DNA of 64,000 nt from Molossus alvarezi. Taxonomy: Eukaryota > Chordata > Mammalia > Chiroptera > Molossidae. Below the pieces are notes generated by a model, which was given only the letters and a program-made list of their open reading frames with translations, was not told the DNA's origin and ran no database searches. This document shows positions 52,944-63,365 of the stretch, piece by piece (position 1 is the first letter of the stretch; every line of letters begins with the position of its first letter). The translations under genes and the position numbers were made by a program. The stretch lies in assembly GCA_037176705.1 (NCBI GenBank), contig CM073905.1:32272986-32336985 (forward strand), written 5' to 3'.

Positions 52944-53123
52944 CGACCTTGTTTTTTACTATCTAGGGAACAAAGAGTGAAAACACCCATGCTGTAGAAA
53001 GTCCCTGAGGTCCTACTGGGCTGACTCCTTTCCCCGCTGTGTCTCCCGAGAAGCCAGCGTGCCGGGCCTGGGACACTTCAGAATTTTCCCTGCTGGGTCT
53101 GCCTCCTCCCGCACCTGCCCACT

Positions 53124-53888
53124 TTGGAGACACGGTGGGGTCCTGGCACCATCCTCCCGCCCGGGGAGCGTGGGGAGGCGCCCTTGGACGTGGGCATGGC
53201 CAGGGAAGGAACCGCTTTAGGAGGGCAGCCTGACTCATCTCGGGTCCCGTTTCTATGGGAACGGAGCTCATTTCGCGTGGGGCTGCGGTGGCCGCTGATT
53301 CCAGGCAGCTCCGGCCTCGTGGCTCTCCCGGGGGAGGTCGCTATTTGTTGGTCAGTGATGGTTATTTCCTTTCTCCCATTCTGGATTCTCTTCTTCCTCC
53401 TCTTCATCCCCTTCCCCTCGAGAAAAAACAATTTTTGCTGCATCTGGGGCTGGTGTTTGCTTTGCTGGTCGTTATGGAGACGGAGAGGCAGATTCCAGAG
53501 CAGCTGGGAAGGAAGGATGAGCAGCAGGGCCCAGGGTGCCCTTGGTCAGCCAGGGACGATTGAGAAGCAGAGGGGCAGCTTGGGGCCCCGAGGAGAGCTG
53601 GGAGGTGAGGAAAGAGCAAAGAGGGGTGAAGGCTCCAGGCGGGGTGCGGGGCATGGGGTGCGTCTGGCAGGAGGCGGGGGGCTGCCATCAACCGTCTGCG
53701 TCTGTGTCCTCCTTCCTGGAGTTCGGTCCGCACTCTTCGCTGCTGGGAAGGCTGGAGCAGCCCTTGGGCTGTCACCTGACCCCTGCTGGACGGACCCTTC
53801 GCCAGGGCAGAGAGGGCAGGCCAGCTGCCGCACTCAGTCCACGCCTGTCCGGCCCCACGCGGTAGCCACGAACCGGGCGGCTGTCTGA
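53124..53888 (+). other. 254-codon open frame of unknown significance (not called as a gene)
   Basis: GC-rich single-frame opening. The deduced product has one strongly hydrophobic stretch at residues about 74-98 (ICWSVMVISFLPFWILFFLL) but otherwise Gly/Arg/Ser-rich sequence with no domain I recognise. Overlapping frames on the minus strand (up to 123 codons) and in another plus frame argue for a composition effect. No splice or promoter evidence. Confidence 0.12.
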
Positions 53889-53889
53889 A

Positions 53890-54017
53890 TGAACGAAGAC
53901 AGAATCAGGTTGAAAATGCTGTCCCTTCTCAGTCCTCTCTGCTCAGCTTTTCTCTCAACCTAAAATGTCTCCGAAAATAAATAAACAAATAAAAGTCTAT
54001 GAATTAAAAAAAAAAAA
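53890..54017 (+). mobile_element. L1 3' terminus with poly(A)
   Basis: TTTTCTCTCAACCTAAAATG TCTCCG, AATAAAAGTCTATGAATT and a 14-A tail: the usual end of an L1M 3' UTR. Confidence 0.75.
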
Positions 54018-54024
54018 AAGTTTC

Positions 54025-54135
54025 TCGGTTGCCCTGGTCACATGTCAAGTGCCCAGTAGCCACACGGGGCTGGTGGCTGCCGTGTCGGCGGCACAGATAC
54101 AGAACGTTTCCGTCACCACAGCGACAACTTTGGTC
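54025..54135 (+). mobile_element. hAT-like MITE fragment
   Basis: GGTCACATGTCAAGTGCCCA, CACACGGGGCTGGTGGCTGC and AGATACAGAACGTTTCCGTC recall a widespread old hAT-type MITE. Family not assigned. Confidence 0.55.
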
Positions 54136-54214
54136 TAGGAAGTGGGGTGCTTTTTGCACGACTCCCTGCACATGCCGGAGACTGGAAGGGACCCAGGGCC
54201 TCACAGACATTCAC

Positions 54215-54990
54215 TCACTGCCTCATTCCACGAATATTTACTCCTCGCCAGGCATTGCTTTGGGTGCTAAGGATCCACGTGGGACAGGCCGTTCCTGCCC
54301 CTGTGAAGCGTATATGCTGGTATATAACCACAGGTGTTCTGTGGAGGAAAACAGAGCAGGTTAAAGGAGACAGAGCGTTCTGGGTGCCAGGGAAATGGAA
54401 AGGGTTTCACTTTATAAAAGCCAGTCATAGAAGGCTCACCAAGAAGGTAATAAAAGAAGGGAATGAGGGGGCAAGCTCAGCACATTTCCAGAGGCAGGGA
54501 ATTCCAAGCAGAGGGAACTGCCGTGCAAAGGCCCTGAGGTAGGAATGTGCTAGACAGGTTTTAGCAGACGGGTGACATCATCTGAGTTCCTTCGGGGGAG
54601 CCCTCTGGCTGCTGAGTGAAGAATAAACCAAAGGGAAGGAAGACAGATGTCAAAGAGAGATCAGCAAGGAGCCCGTTACTGTCCCTCAGGTGAGAGGCGA
54701 TGGTGGCTCGGACCCATGCAATAGCAGTTGGAGAGGTGCTGTGCTGTCAGATTTCAGGAGATCTTTGGAAAGCAGAGCAGACGGGTGTTCTGCTGGATTA
54801 ATATGGGACGTGAGGCTAAAAGGTGTGCCGAGGATGATTGGAGGGTTTGAGACTCTGGAAAGAAGGGGTTTCCAAAGATGGGGGAGAGGGAGACAGAGGT
54901 CTGGGGTGGGGGTGACCAGGAGTTCAGCTGCGGACATAGTAAGTTTGAGATGCCCATTAGATATCTGAGTAGTGTTCTCTGGCACACAGG
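54215..54990 (+). repeat. Unnamed ancient repeat, best-preserved copy
   Basis: Co-linear landmarks: ATTCCACGAATATTTACTCC with GCCAGGCATTG, GTTCCTGCCCCTGTGAAGCG, TTTCCAGAGGCAGGGAATTC, GCAAAGGCCCTGAGGTAGGA, GGGTGACATCATCTGAGTTC, GGCTGCTGAGTGAAG, CAGGTGAGAGGCGATGGTGG, GAGACTCTGGAAAG and GTAAGTTTGAGATGCCCATT AGATATCTG. It spans about 775 bp and serves as the reference for the shorter copies in this window. Confidence 0.75.
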
Positions 54991-55384
54991 TGAATATACA
55001 GGTGTATTTACTCCACATATATCTGTTGGGACTTAGTCATTTTGGATATAAGAGATTGGCACGCAACTCACTCATATTTCCAGTTTGCATCACTTGATCC
55101 ATTAAAAAAAAATCTTATTTCCATCGTTTTGTTTCAGCTTGCAAATCTAATGTCCACACTGAGCAGAATACCCACCTGACTGGCTTAATACCTTGATATA
55201 CCTGTATTTTTTTTTTCCCCAGTTCACTCAGGTCACAGCCAGACCCTAAAGGATACTGAGGTTACACATTGCTGGCCCCACCCTCGAGAAGCTGGCACCC
55301 AGGAGGGGTCACTCAGGCACAGAACAAAGCTCATGGGCTTGACCCATCAGACCCGCTTCCCAAAGCTCCAGCCCTCGGCAGCTC
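54991..55384. other. No recognised feature
   Basis: Unique-looking DNA with a short T run near 55207-55216. Confidence 0.45.
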
Positions 55385-55555
55385 TGTGGGGCAGGCCGTG
55401 CATTTGACCTCGCTGAACCTGTTTGCGCATCTGTAGAATGGGGCCCCTCCTAACTCTCGGGGCTGCCGGCCGGATTAGAGAAGGTGTGTGTAATTACACC
55501 CGCAGAGTACCTGATGCACAGAAGTGCTATTTAATAAGTGGTGGTTCCGATTAAC
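55385..55555 (+). repeat. MIR element
   Basis: TTGACCTCGCTGAACCTGTT TGCGCATCTGTAGAATGGGG, then GAGTACCTGATGCACAGAAG TGC: core and 3' end in sense order. Confidence 0.85.
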
Positions 55556-55639
55556 TTCACTGCTAGCAAAGGACTCAGCCACATAAGAGGACGAAATGTG
55601 ATGCGTGGCGTCAGGTGCTTTTACAGACCTAGAGAAAGT

Positions 55640-55895
55640 GATGAGAGACGGAGTGGTGTGGAGACTGGCAACATGGGCTTTGGAGACAGACCCTGGGCCT
55701 GCACATAGGCACTGGATTGGTGCTGGGCAAGGGCTTTCATTTCCCAGGGCCTTGGTGTCCTGGTCTGTAAAATGGGCATCGTGATCTAGAAGTACCACCT
55801 GACAGGGTAGTCGTGAGTGGACAGAGGGGAGTAGGTGTCAAGGGCTTAGCACGGTTCTTGGCTCATGGAGTGGCTCAAGAAATGGCAGGTGCTAC
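55640..55895 (+). repeat. MIR element, near full length
   Basis: AACATGGGCTTTGGAGACAG ACCC, GGTGTCCTGGTCTGTAAAAT GGGC, GGGTAGTCGTGAGTGGAC and CTTAGCACGGTTCTTGGCTC in order. Confidence 0.85.
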
Positions 55896-56126
55896 TGTTT
55901 CCACAGGAACGCAGGGAGCCAGAGGACGCTTTTAAGAGGCAGAAGTGAATCAGAGTTAACGTGCACGTATCAGAAATGAGGGGAAGAAAAATACAAAGCC
56001 AATCAAGCGAAGCCCTTTTCCGGGCGTGTTGGAAGGCAGCCCAAGTTGCTCTCCAGTGGCCCTGTCTGGGGCTGACGAAGTTCTCTGATGTTCCCAGAGA
56101 GGCCCCGGAGGCTCATCTAGATTTTA

Positions 56127-56380
56127 TTTTATTTTATTTTTTTTAATCCTCACCCGAGGATATTTTTCCATTTTTTGTACAGATAGAGTGGGAGGGAGAG
56201 AGAGGAAGGAAGAGAGAGAGAAACATCGACGTGAAGGGACACATCGAGTGGCTGCCACCCGCACGACCAACCAGGGCCGGGGACAAACTGCAACCGAAGT
56301 ACGTGCCCTTAGCGGAAACCGAACCCGGGTCTCTCCGGACCGCAGGCTGACGCTCTAACCGCTGAGCCAAACTGGCCAGG
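56127..56380 (-). mobile_element. VES SINE, subtype B, reverse, with near-exact TSD
   Basis: Reverse B copy: AATCCTCACCCGAGGATATT TTTCC, AAACATCGACGTGAAGGGAC, GGGGACAAACTGCAACCG and CCGCTGAGCCAAACTGGCCA GGG. 16-bp TSD with one mismatch: GCTCATCTAGATTTTA at 56111-56126 and GCTCATCAAGATTTTA at 56381-56396. Confidence 0.97.
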
Positions 56381-56396
56381 GCTCATCAAGATTTTA

Positions 56397-56934
56397 AACT
56401 CTCAAAGAAATCTCCCCAGTGTCTGCTTCACGGGAAAACGATGGGTGTATCGGGGAGGATTTGGAAGCACAGAGGCTGCGTGTGTTTCTCGGGCTGGATT
56501 TTCATCAAGGAGCATTTAGACAGGCCAGACGCTGACGCATCCTGAGATCTCACCACTAGACTTTCCCTGAGCAGTGGCTTGGGGTGCTGGTCGGTGTCCT
56601 AACCGGGGCGGTGGGACCGGTCTGTAGGCGACGTGTTCCTGAGCTGGTAAACCGTCCCAAACTTTCACTAGCCGCAGCCACTCACTTCTTGTGCTCCCGC
56701 AGGCTTGGCTCAGAGCGTACCTGCAAGGGGGTGGAGGGAGGGAGTCACCTCCCTTTGCCACAGTAGCTTAGAGCACCTCATTTGCATGGTGGGGTGACTC
56801 CCTGAAGAGTTAAGTAGGCAAGGTGAGCCCTGCTCTGTGCCCTCAGAGAACAGAGGGCAACTTGCTGGGCCGTCTGACTGTACAGCGGGTCCTGCTGAGC
56901 CCGGTGGGACAGTGTGGAGAGCCCGGCGGTCAAC
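56397..56934. other. No recognised feature
   Basis: Unique-looking DNA. Confidence 0.45.
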
Positions 56935-57140
56935 AGTTAGGCACACCGGGGTGTGAACCCCAATGCCAGGACATCCTGGCTGTGACCGAGTGGCGCAGTC
57001 TCTCTCTCCTCTCTGTCCTCTCTTGCAGAATGAGTTATAAATGAATAGCACGTATACGTAGCGAGATCTACATCTAAGACAGCTGTAAGGATCGAACGTG
57101 CTACTCTCTGCCCAAAGCGTCCCGAGAGCTATTGTCCACG
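56935..57140 (+). repeat. MIR-like fragment
   Basis: GTGTGAACCCCAATGCCAGG, GCTGTGACCGAGTGGCGCAG and a TCTTGCAGAATGAGTTATAA part fit a degenerate MIR in sense orientation. Confidence 0.55.
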
Positions 57141-57194
57141 AGCACTGGCTGACGTACGTGGGCACTGTCCTCAACTAAGGTCACTTCCCGAACG

Positions 57195-57350
57195 ACGTGG
57201 AGCAGTGGGAACTGTTGCTGTCCCCATCTTACGGGTGTGGAAACAGAGAGGTGAGGTCACTGTCCCGAGGTTGCACAGTAAGTGGGAGAAGGACCATCCA
57301 AACGATGCCTGACCCCAGATCGTGTGATCTTGACCACCAGGTAACGCTGC
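57195..57350 (-). repeat. MIR fragment
   Basis: CCCCATCTTACGGGTGTGGA AACAGAGAGGTGAGG and CCGAGGTTGCACAGTAAGTG: reverse MIR core. Confidence 0.82.
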
Positions 57351-57884
57351 CCCTCCATACATGGTCACTGTCGGTGTTTTATCAACCCAGTTCTTAGTGG
57401 TGCCCTGAGCTGCCTGAATCCCACCAGGAATCCAGGAATAACCAGCACCTCGTCTTTTTCCCACCGTGGAGAACAGCGGCCAGTCTCAGGCCGCTGGGAT
57501 CCGTACAATTCCACAGACTTATTTATAACAAGACATAACTAGATTCTGCCCATAGAGCGTGCCTGCCCCCCTTCCTCCCCCCTTCCCCCCCAAGGGGCCT
57601 CTCAGTAGCTTATTTGGAGTGAACACCATCCGGAAAAAAAATTTAGCTAAGAAAAACAGGAATCAAGATGTCAGGACAGGTTGCCGACAGGACCTTTGAT
57701 CTGGCCAGAAATAAATATCAGAGGAGCTGTCGAGAGCTCTCTGCCTGATTTCCACCTAGAGCAGGGGAAGTGGGCCTCAACCTCGGCGCCCTGAGCGCCC
57801 CCAGGACCGCGGCCGGGAAGTGCGCGCTCTGTGCTGGGCAGGGGAAGCCCGGGACGCCCTCTCCTCCCCTCCACCTGCGCCCTC
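57351..57884. other. No recognised feature
   Basis: Unique-looking DNA with short C runs near 57565-57592. Confidence 0.45.
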
Positions 57885-58470
57885 CGTGCTCACGCCCAGT
57901 GGCAGCAGACTCTCCTCCTTCACCGCAGCATGACTCCCAGCAGCTGCACGTCCGAGTGCGTGTGGATGGAGGGATGGATGGACGAGGACACGGTGGTATT
58001 CAGCCTTCAAGGGGCGATCCTCCCCTTGCGATGTGGGTGCCCCTGGAGGGCTGTGTGCGGAGTGAAGGGAGCCGGACCTAGAAAGACAAGTACTGCGCCA
58101 TCTCACTAATGTGAAATCGGGGGGGAAAAGAAATAATTGAAAAAAGAACACAGAGTAGAATGTTGGTTACCGGAGGTGCGGAGGTGGGGGGCATGTTGGT
58201 CAATGCTACAAAGCTGGGGTCCCGTAGAACGAGTGAGCCCACAGATCTAATGCACGGCATGAGGACTGCAGAGGATGATACTGCATCGTGTCCTGGGAAG
58301 TTGCCGAGAGGGTAGATTTCGGGTGCACGCCCCCCCACACACACTCAGTGGTCACTATAGGAGGAGATGGACACGGTCATTACTTCGACTACATTAATCA
58401 TTTTACTCTGCATATCTTCACAGCATGATGTACACCTCAAATATACATGCAATTTTATTTTTATTTTCTT
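57885..58470 (+). mobile_element. L1 ORF2 end and 3' UTR
   Basis: CACGGTGGTATTCAGCCTTC, GACAAGTACTGCGCCATCTC ACTAATGTG, TTGGTTACCGGAGGTGCGGA, CACAGATCTAATGCACGGCA TG and ATGATGTACACCTCAAATAT ACATGC in sense order. The left part is CpG-rich and highly diverged, so the 5' edge is approximate. Confidence 0.82.
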
Positions 58471-58559
58471 TTACATCGGGGCCGGAAAATCATTCTAGTG
58501 ATGCTGTGGACAGTGTGAGAACGACATGGCCAATGACGTGACCATTTGGGGAAGAACAG
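58471..58559. other. No recognised feature
   Basis: Short unique gap. Confidence 0.4.
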
Positions 58560-58830
58560 CAATTTCAGCAGGGACTTGCTCACCACGTTTCATGCACCAG
58601 AAGCTGTGCTGAGCACACAGGTGTAGTATCATACCTAGCTGTAGTATCATACCGAACCGTCACAGCAGTCCTGTGATGGACGAATATTGTTTCCATTTCA
58701 CAGATGAGAAAACTGAGGTTTGGAGTGTTTCATCAGGTGGCTTGAGGCCCCAGTTGCTAAGGTGTAGCAGGGTGGGGATTCCAGTCCAGGCTCCAAGACT
58801 GCAATGTCTGGGCATTTAACCGCTACCCTG
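58560..58830 (-). repeat. MIR element with internal 18-bp duplication
   Basis: CAGCAGTCCTGTGATGGACG, TTTCACAGATGAGAAAACTG AGG and GGATTCCAGTCCAGGCTCC are reverse MIR landmarks. TGTAGTATCATACC occurs at 58622-58635 and again at 58640-58653, an 18-bp period tandem duplication. Confidence 0.85.
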
Positions 58831-60719
58831 TTCTTTTGTGATGACTAGAATCCACAGAGCTGATTTCCCAATGGGAATTTCCTAGTTCACTAAGTTGGTC
58901 CCAGAGCTGGGGTATTGTAGAGACAGCAAAGTGAACCCTGACATTTAGTGAGTACCTGTTGATGCCTAGCATCGGATGAGAGACTTCAGAGGGTCAAAGA
59001 GGGTGGACAGGACGGGATTCAGGAGGAGGCTTGGGAGGGGGAGCAACCAGGAATGGCTTGATTATTATGTGGTAGAGACCACTGTATCTGGCTTGGGTGC
59101 GGGAGTGGATGGTGAACCCACTGACCAGATGAGGACACGGAAGGAAAAGACTTAGTGGAAGATGGTGAGGTGGCCACTGTGGACACCTGCCCAGCAGGCG
59201 ATGACTGTTCCCTACAAACAGATTCGTCCGTGTTGTGGCCTGTGGTCTGGAAGGGGACCTGTGACCCAGTCCTAATCAGTGAGACTTGTACGGAGGCTGT
59301 GATGACCCTGGAAGTATGATTTCTTTATTGATCAAAAGAGAAAGTGATTCCAGTCAAGACCTTTCGTCTCCTACACGTGCTGCCCTGCGCCGAGGTCCTG
59401 ATACCTGGAGCCGTGACCCCCATCTCGGGAACATGAGTTGACAAGAGTCCAAGACAAGCCTGCATGAGGAGCCTGGGAGGGTGGACAGACATCACCCCAC
59501 CTCGATGTCAGGGGGGTGGCTGCCCCCAAACCTGGAAAACTGCTCCCTGCCTAGAGAGTCCAAACTACATCCAAATGAAACGTCTTTGATGCTTGCTCCA
59601 CGGGGAGCCGGCTCTGCTGTTCCCTGCCGCGGGAGGACCCCCAGCGGATGTCAACGAGGTTCAGTCTTTGGGCTCCTCAGCATCTGAGAGGTCCCTTTGG
59701 AAGCCTTCTGAGAACGATGACAGAAGAAAAGAGATGTGGCCACAGAGTCGAGGGAGCCGCATGACTTCCATCACTGGCATTGGGAGGACAGTCAGACGTG
59801 GATGGATGCGGTCGTGGGAGCTGAGACTCGGGAAGACTCTGGGCAAATCTCCCACCTGGGAACAGTTTAGATGTGGCCGTCTGAGTCCATGCCAGGCTCC
59901 CACACAGCAAGGGGCAGGACAGGGCACCTTTCCTGCTGTTACGGTGCCAGGTTTGGTCACCTCGAGGAGGAGGAAGCTCTCTGGTGCCCTGGCCAGCTAG
60001 GGTCCGTGGAGGTCAGGCTAGGAACCCGGGTCAGGAGAGATCCGCTGCCTTCTGGGCCTCTCCCCACACCCCGCTGGCATTGGGAGGCTCTCGGTCAAGG
60101 GAGCTTGGCCGGTTCCTCTGGCGAAGGTTGTCCGGGGATCTGCTGTGCTCCCCGGCAGCCAGACAGAACTTGCTCCCCGCTATCCTCTGCTTCCCATCTG
60201 CAAGCGTTTGCGTGTCCCCTCGCTCTGGGGATTGGAGACCTGACCTCTTCCTCCCTCTCTCTTCCTCTTCCCGCCCCCCTCCACTTCCTCCCGTGACATC
60301 TGAGGGGGCCAGCCCGCCTTGTTTGTCACAGCCACAGTCTTTGAAAGCCTCCCCACCCCCAGCCCGACGGCTTTCCCTTGCCTACTCTTATTTGGCACCA
60401 GATGTTAGAGGTTACAAACCGCCCGCCCTAGCTTTTACATCTTCCTTTATTTGCCCCCCGCCCCCCTCTTCCGCGGCTCCGCTCATAAACCCCATCCTGG
60501 CGTGTGTGCGCTGACCTCCACGCGCTCCCGAGTCAACTGATTGCGCCTGAATCCACTTAAAGGTGGAAGGATAAAGCAATTTTCTGCAAGATGCGGCCTA
60601 AACTGTTTAGTCTTGGAGGTCTCCAAAGGGCAGGAATGAAAGGGCCCCCCCAGCCCAGCCTCCGAGCTCCCAAGCTGAGCTCCCCTTGATCTGCGCAATT
60701 CCGCCGCGGGCGGCTGTGT
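58831..60719. other. Mostly unrecognised sequence
   Basis: Almost 1.9 kb without a repeat I can assign; LTR-like phrases may exist near 59220-59560 but do not line up. The 176-codon frame at 59984-60514 is Ser/Pro-rich with overlapping open frames and no domain. TAATC-type motifs increase towards 60720. Confidence 0.4.
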
Positions 60720-60945
60720 CAGACCTCGGCCGAACCAGGCCCGTAATGCATGGACAGCGTCAGCAAGTGCCCGGTTAGCAGGCCCGAAAAAGAAAAAAAA
60801 AAATGTAAAAGGGTAATCATCAATGGTTGCCGCATCAAAAAGTCAGGAGACATCAATCCCAGAGGAGAAAGTTGTAATCCATCAATCCGACATGGGGACA
60901 ATGGGTTGTGACTTGATATTTTTAATTGTTAAGTGAAGGGGCTGG
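60720..60945. promoter_or_regulatory. Candidate conserved element with repeated CATCAA motifs
   Basis: Non-repetitive segment in which CATCAA occurs at 60818, 60833, 60851 and 60880, three of them as CATCAAT, together with GGTAATCATC, TTGTAATCC and TTTTTAATTGTTAAG (to 60932). The pattern recalls PBX/MEIS/HOX- and TAATCC-type composite sites. Function is inferred. Confidence 0.42.
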
Positions 60946-61084
60946 AAGCCGGGGCTTGGACTGCACGAGCTCTCGGCCCTCTGCCCTGCCAGACACCTCT
61001 GGCCCGAGCTGGCCCTGAAATATTTGGGATTGGGGAGTATGTGACTGTGATCCGTTGAAGGGCAGGGAGGCCCGGCTCTCTGCT
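60946..61084. other. No recognised feature
   Basis: Short unique stretch. Confidence 0.4.
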
Positions 61085-61185
61085 CCACAATTAGACCTCG
61101 GGACCCACTCTGTATTAGCTGTGGCCCCAAGCAAGTCACGTCTCCTCTCTGAGCCTCAGTTTCCCCAAAGACCTGTAGTGAGGAT
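61085..61185 (+). repeat. MIR fragment
   Basis: GTATTAGCTGTGGCCCCAAG CAAGTCACG and CTCTGAGCCTCAGTTTCCCC: clear MIR core in sense orientation. Confidence 0.88.
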
Positions 61186-61519
61186 GGCTGGGGTGACGTG
61201 GTGGCGCAGCATGACTCCTGCTGCGGGCTTTGTTAGTAATTAGCGCAATGAGTCATCTTTTCCTAGCAAGCGTGTGGGCATCTGATGCGGCCGTGTGGAG
61301 GGACCAGAGGGATGGAGAGGTTTCCGCTTTGGACTTCAGGCCCCTTTTTCCGAGCTGTCTCTCTTTCACGGCCTCCGTGAGCGGTTTGTGGGGTACGCGG
61401 CTCAGACCCCAGCGCTCACCGAAACAGAACTGCGTTGTCACTGCTGGGCGGTTTGTTTGTTTCAAACAGCAGGCCTGCTCCGTGGTAAAATCTCCCAGTA
61501 CTTTGTGTGAGCGGGGCTG
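61186..61519. other. No recognised feature
   Basis: Unique-looking DNA with TTAGTAATTAGCGCAATGAG at about 61231-61250 as the only notable motif. Confidence 0.4.
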
Positions 61520-61700
61520 AGGGCTAGTGACTGCATCTGAGCTGGAAAACGAGAGTCGAAGAATGTGCCCACAGGACTGTGGCGAGAGTCGATGAGGCAA
61601 TCCACCCATATTGCTTGGTACACAGGAAGTGCTCAACACGTGTCTGTCGCTTTATTATCGTGATTACCACGGTCATCCCCCAAGAACTGGCCTGGGGTCT
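61520..61700 (+). repeat. MIR 3' part
   Basis: GGCGAGAGTCGATGAGGCAA TCC and GCTTGGTACACAGGAAGTGC TCAACACG fit the MIR 3' end in sense orientation. Confidence 0.65.
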
Positions 61701-61964
61701 CAGCTGTCCCCATTCCCAGCCAGTCCTGCCAGGGGAAAGGGAGATTCTTCCCTTCATGGAATCTCCAGGAAACTGTCGCTACGTGGAATCTACATGAAAT
61801 TCCTCTCCCCTCTTCTCCAAAGCAGGCCTCCAGCGAGTCTTTGCAAACCCGGGTAGATTCTGATTGTTCTGCCAAAGGCCTCCACGTACATCGTGAGCTC
61901 CACCCGGAATTTATGGTGGCGTGGCCCACCCGTCTGACCTCATAAAAACCACTTAAGGGCAAAT

Positions 61965-62330
61965 GTGTGCACCCAGAAATTCCCCTTCTCCATTTCTCTC
62001 TTGCAGAAATACTTGCAAATGCTCATAAAGAAGCACCTAAAAGGGCAGCCTCTGCCGCCCTGTTTGCAAGAGCAGAAGGCTGGAGACAGCCTAAACGCCC
62101 ATCAGGAGGAGACGGGCGCAATAAATCGTGGCGTGTCCGTGCAATGGAAGGATATTTAGCAGTTTAAAGTAATGATGTACGGAAGGGTCTCCAGGGTATT
62201 GATAAAGCAAAACAAAACAAAACAAATTACGCAGCAGTTACACCCGTGCGAAAACAGTACTGAAAAGCACATCACTGTGCGTTGCATATGTCTGTGCACG
62301 GGTGCAGAGGGGACTGTCCGGAACAGTGAC
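61965..62330 (+). mobile_element. L1 ORF2 3' fragment
   Basis: GCACCCAGAAATTCCCCTTC, CCTAAACGCCCATCAGGAGG, AATAAATCGTGGCGTGTCCG, GCAATGGAAGGATATTTAGC and GTGCGAAAACAGTACTG in sense order. An AAAAC repeat lies at 62206-62225. Old and non-functional. Confidence 0.82.
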
Positions 62331-62529
62331 TAGCAGACAAGGGACGATGGAGCACAGTGAACTGGGACAGGCGAGGGAAGACGAGGAGAAAGTGCTAAGG
62401 AGGTCCGCTGCTTGATTCCCCCGCAAACACTGGGTGGATTCTTTGCCGGAAAGTGAAACACTCACAGAGAGGAAAAATCAAAATGACAGCTGTGAAGAAC
62501 AGACTTTCAGCACAATTCTGTAAAAATGA

Positions 62530-63150
62530 GGACGTCTCCGGTGCCTCTCACTAGCAGGATGGGAATAAATCCTGGTATGTCCACGTGACGGGGAACTACA
62601 TGCTAATGAGAAGAGACCCACGGCAAAGCCACACAGTGCCGTGGATGAAGTTCACTGGCAGAAAATTGAGTGAAATATGCCAACGCCAAGGGTCACGCTA
62701 CGTGACTCCAACGATAAAAGGACAACCAGGCACCTGGCCGGGTGGCTCTGTTGGTTAGAGCATCATCCCAGTGTGCCAAGGTCGCGGGTCCCATTTTTGG
62801 GCAGGGCACAAACAAGAATCAACCAGCGAATGCTTCAATAAACGGAACAACAAATCGATGCTTCTCTCCCTTTCAAATTAATAAATAAAAATTTAAAAGA
62901 AAAAAGAGCAGCCAGGCAGACAAATCCAGGCTGTCTTAAGTCAAGCTGCTCCGGCTAACCGTGGTGAGAGGTGGAGACGAGAGGGCGTGGAGGAAGCTTC
63001 CAGGGGCCGCCACGGATGCCCTGTGTCTCCATCTGGGCACAGGTTCCGCCGGTTTTTTCAGTTTGTGAAAATACATTAAACCAAACATTTATGATTTGTG
63101 CACTCTTCTCTTACATATATGTCAGTAAAAGTTCAAAAAAAAAATCAATA
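62530..63150 (+). mobile_element. L1 ORF2 end and 3' UTR, split by an old SINE
   Basis: Left: CAGGATGGGAATAAATCCTG, TGCTAATGAGAAGAGACCCA. Right: GACAAATCCAGGCTGTCTTA AGTCAAG, AGTTTGTGAAAATACATTAA, ATTTATGATTTGTGCACTCT and AGTAAAAGTTCAAAAAAAAA. The two sides are co-linear L1, so a single element was interrupted at the SINE. Confidence 0.85.
62733..62901 (+). mobile_element. Older tRNA-derived bat SINE, nested in L1
   Basis: Head CCTGGCCGGGTGGCTCTGTT GGTTAGAGC, B-box region GGTCGCGGGTCCCATTTTTG, then a short body ACAAGAATCAACCAGCGAAT and AATAAACGGAACAACAAATC GATG, distinct from VES A and B. Imperfect 17-bp TSD (14 of 17): AAAAGGACAACCAGGCA at 62716-62732 and AAAAGAGCAGCCAGGCA at 62902-62918. 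Confidence 0.88.
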
Positions 63151-63219
63151 CATTTAAAAAAGTGTGTGGTTTTTTTTTTTTTATATGACTGGGAAAGAGC
63201 CCTTATCTTTCTAGAAAAA
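63151..63219. other. No recognised feature
   Basis: T-run and unique sequence. Confidence 0.4.
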
Positions 63220-63365
63220 CCACCATAAACCAGTTTTAACCATTTTCGAAGCCTTTATCACGAGTAAACAATCATTTATTTAATGAAGGGAGGAGTTCAT
63301 CGCTTTCATCAGATTTTCAAAGGGAACCTTCACCCCTAAAAGATTAAGAACAAATGCTATGCTAT
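63220..63365. promoter_or_regulatory. Candidate conserved AT-rich element
   Basis: CCATAAACCAGTTTTAACCA, GAGTAAACAATCATTTATTT AATG and GATTAAGAACAAATGC in unique DNA; GTAAACAATC is a forkhead-type core. Regulatory role is inference. Confidence 0.33.

Noticed and set aside
7872..62901. tRNA genes suggested by A-box/B-box-like sequences
   Set aside because: All of them are heads of SINEs with SINE body and tail attached; none is a standalone tRNA.
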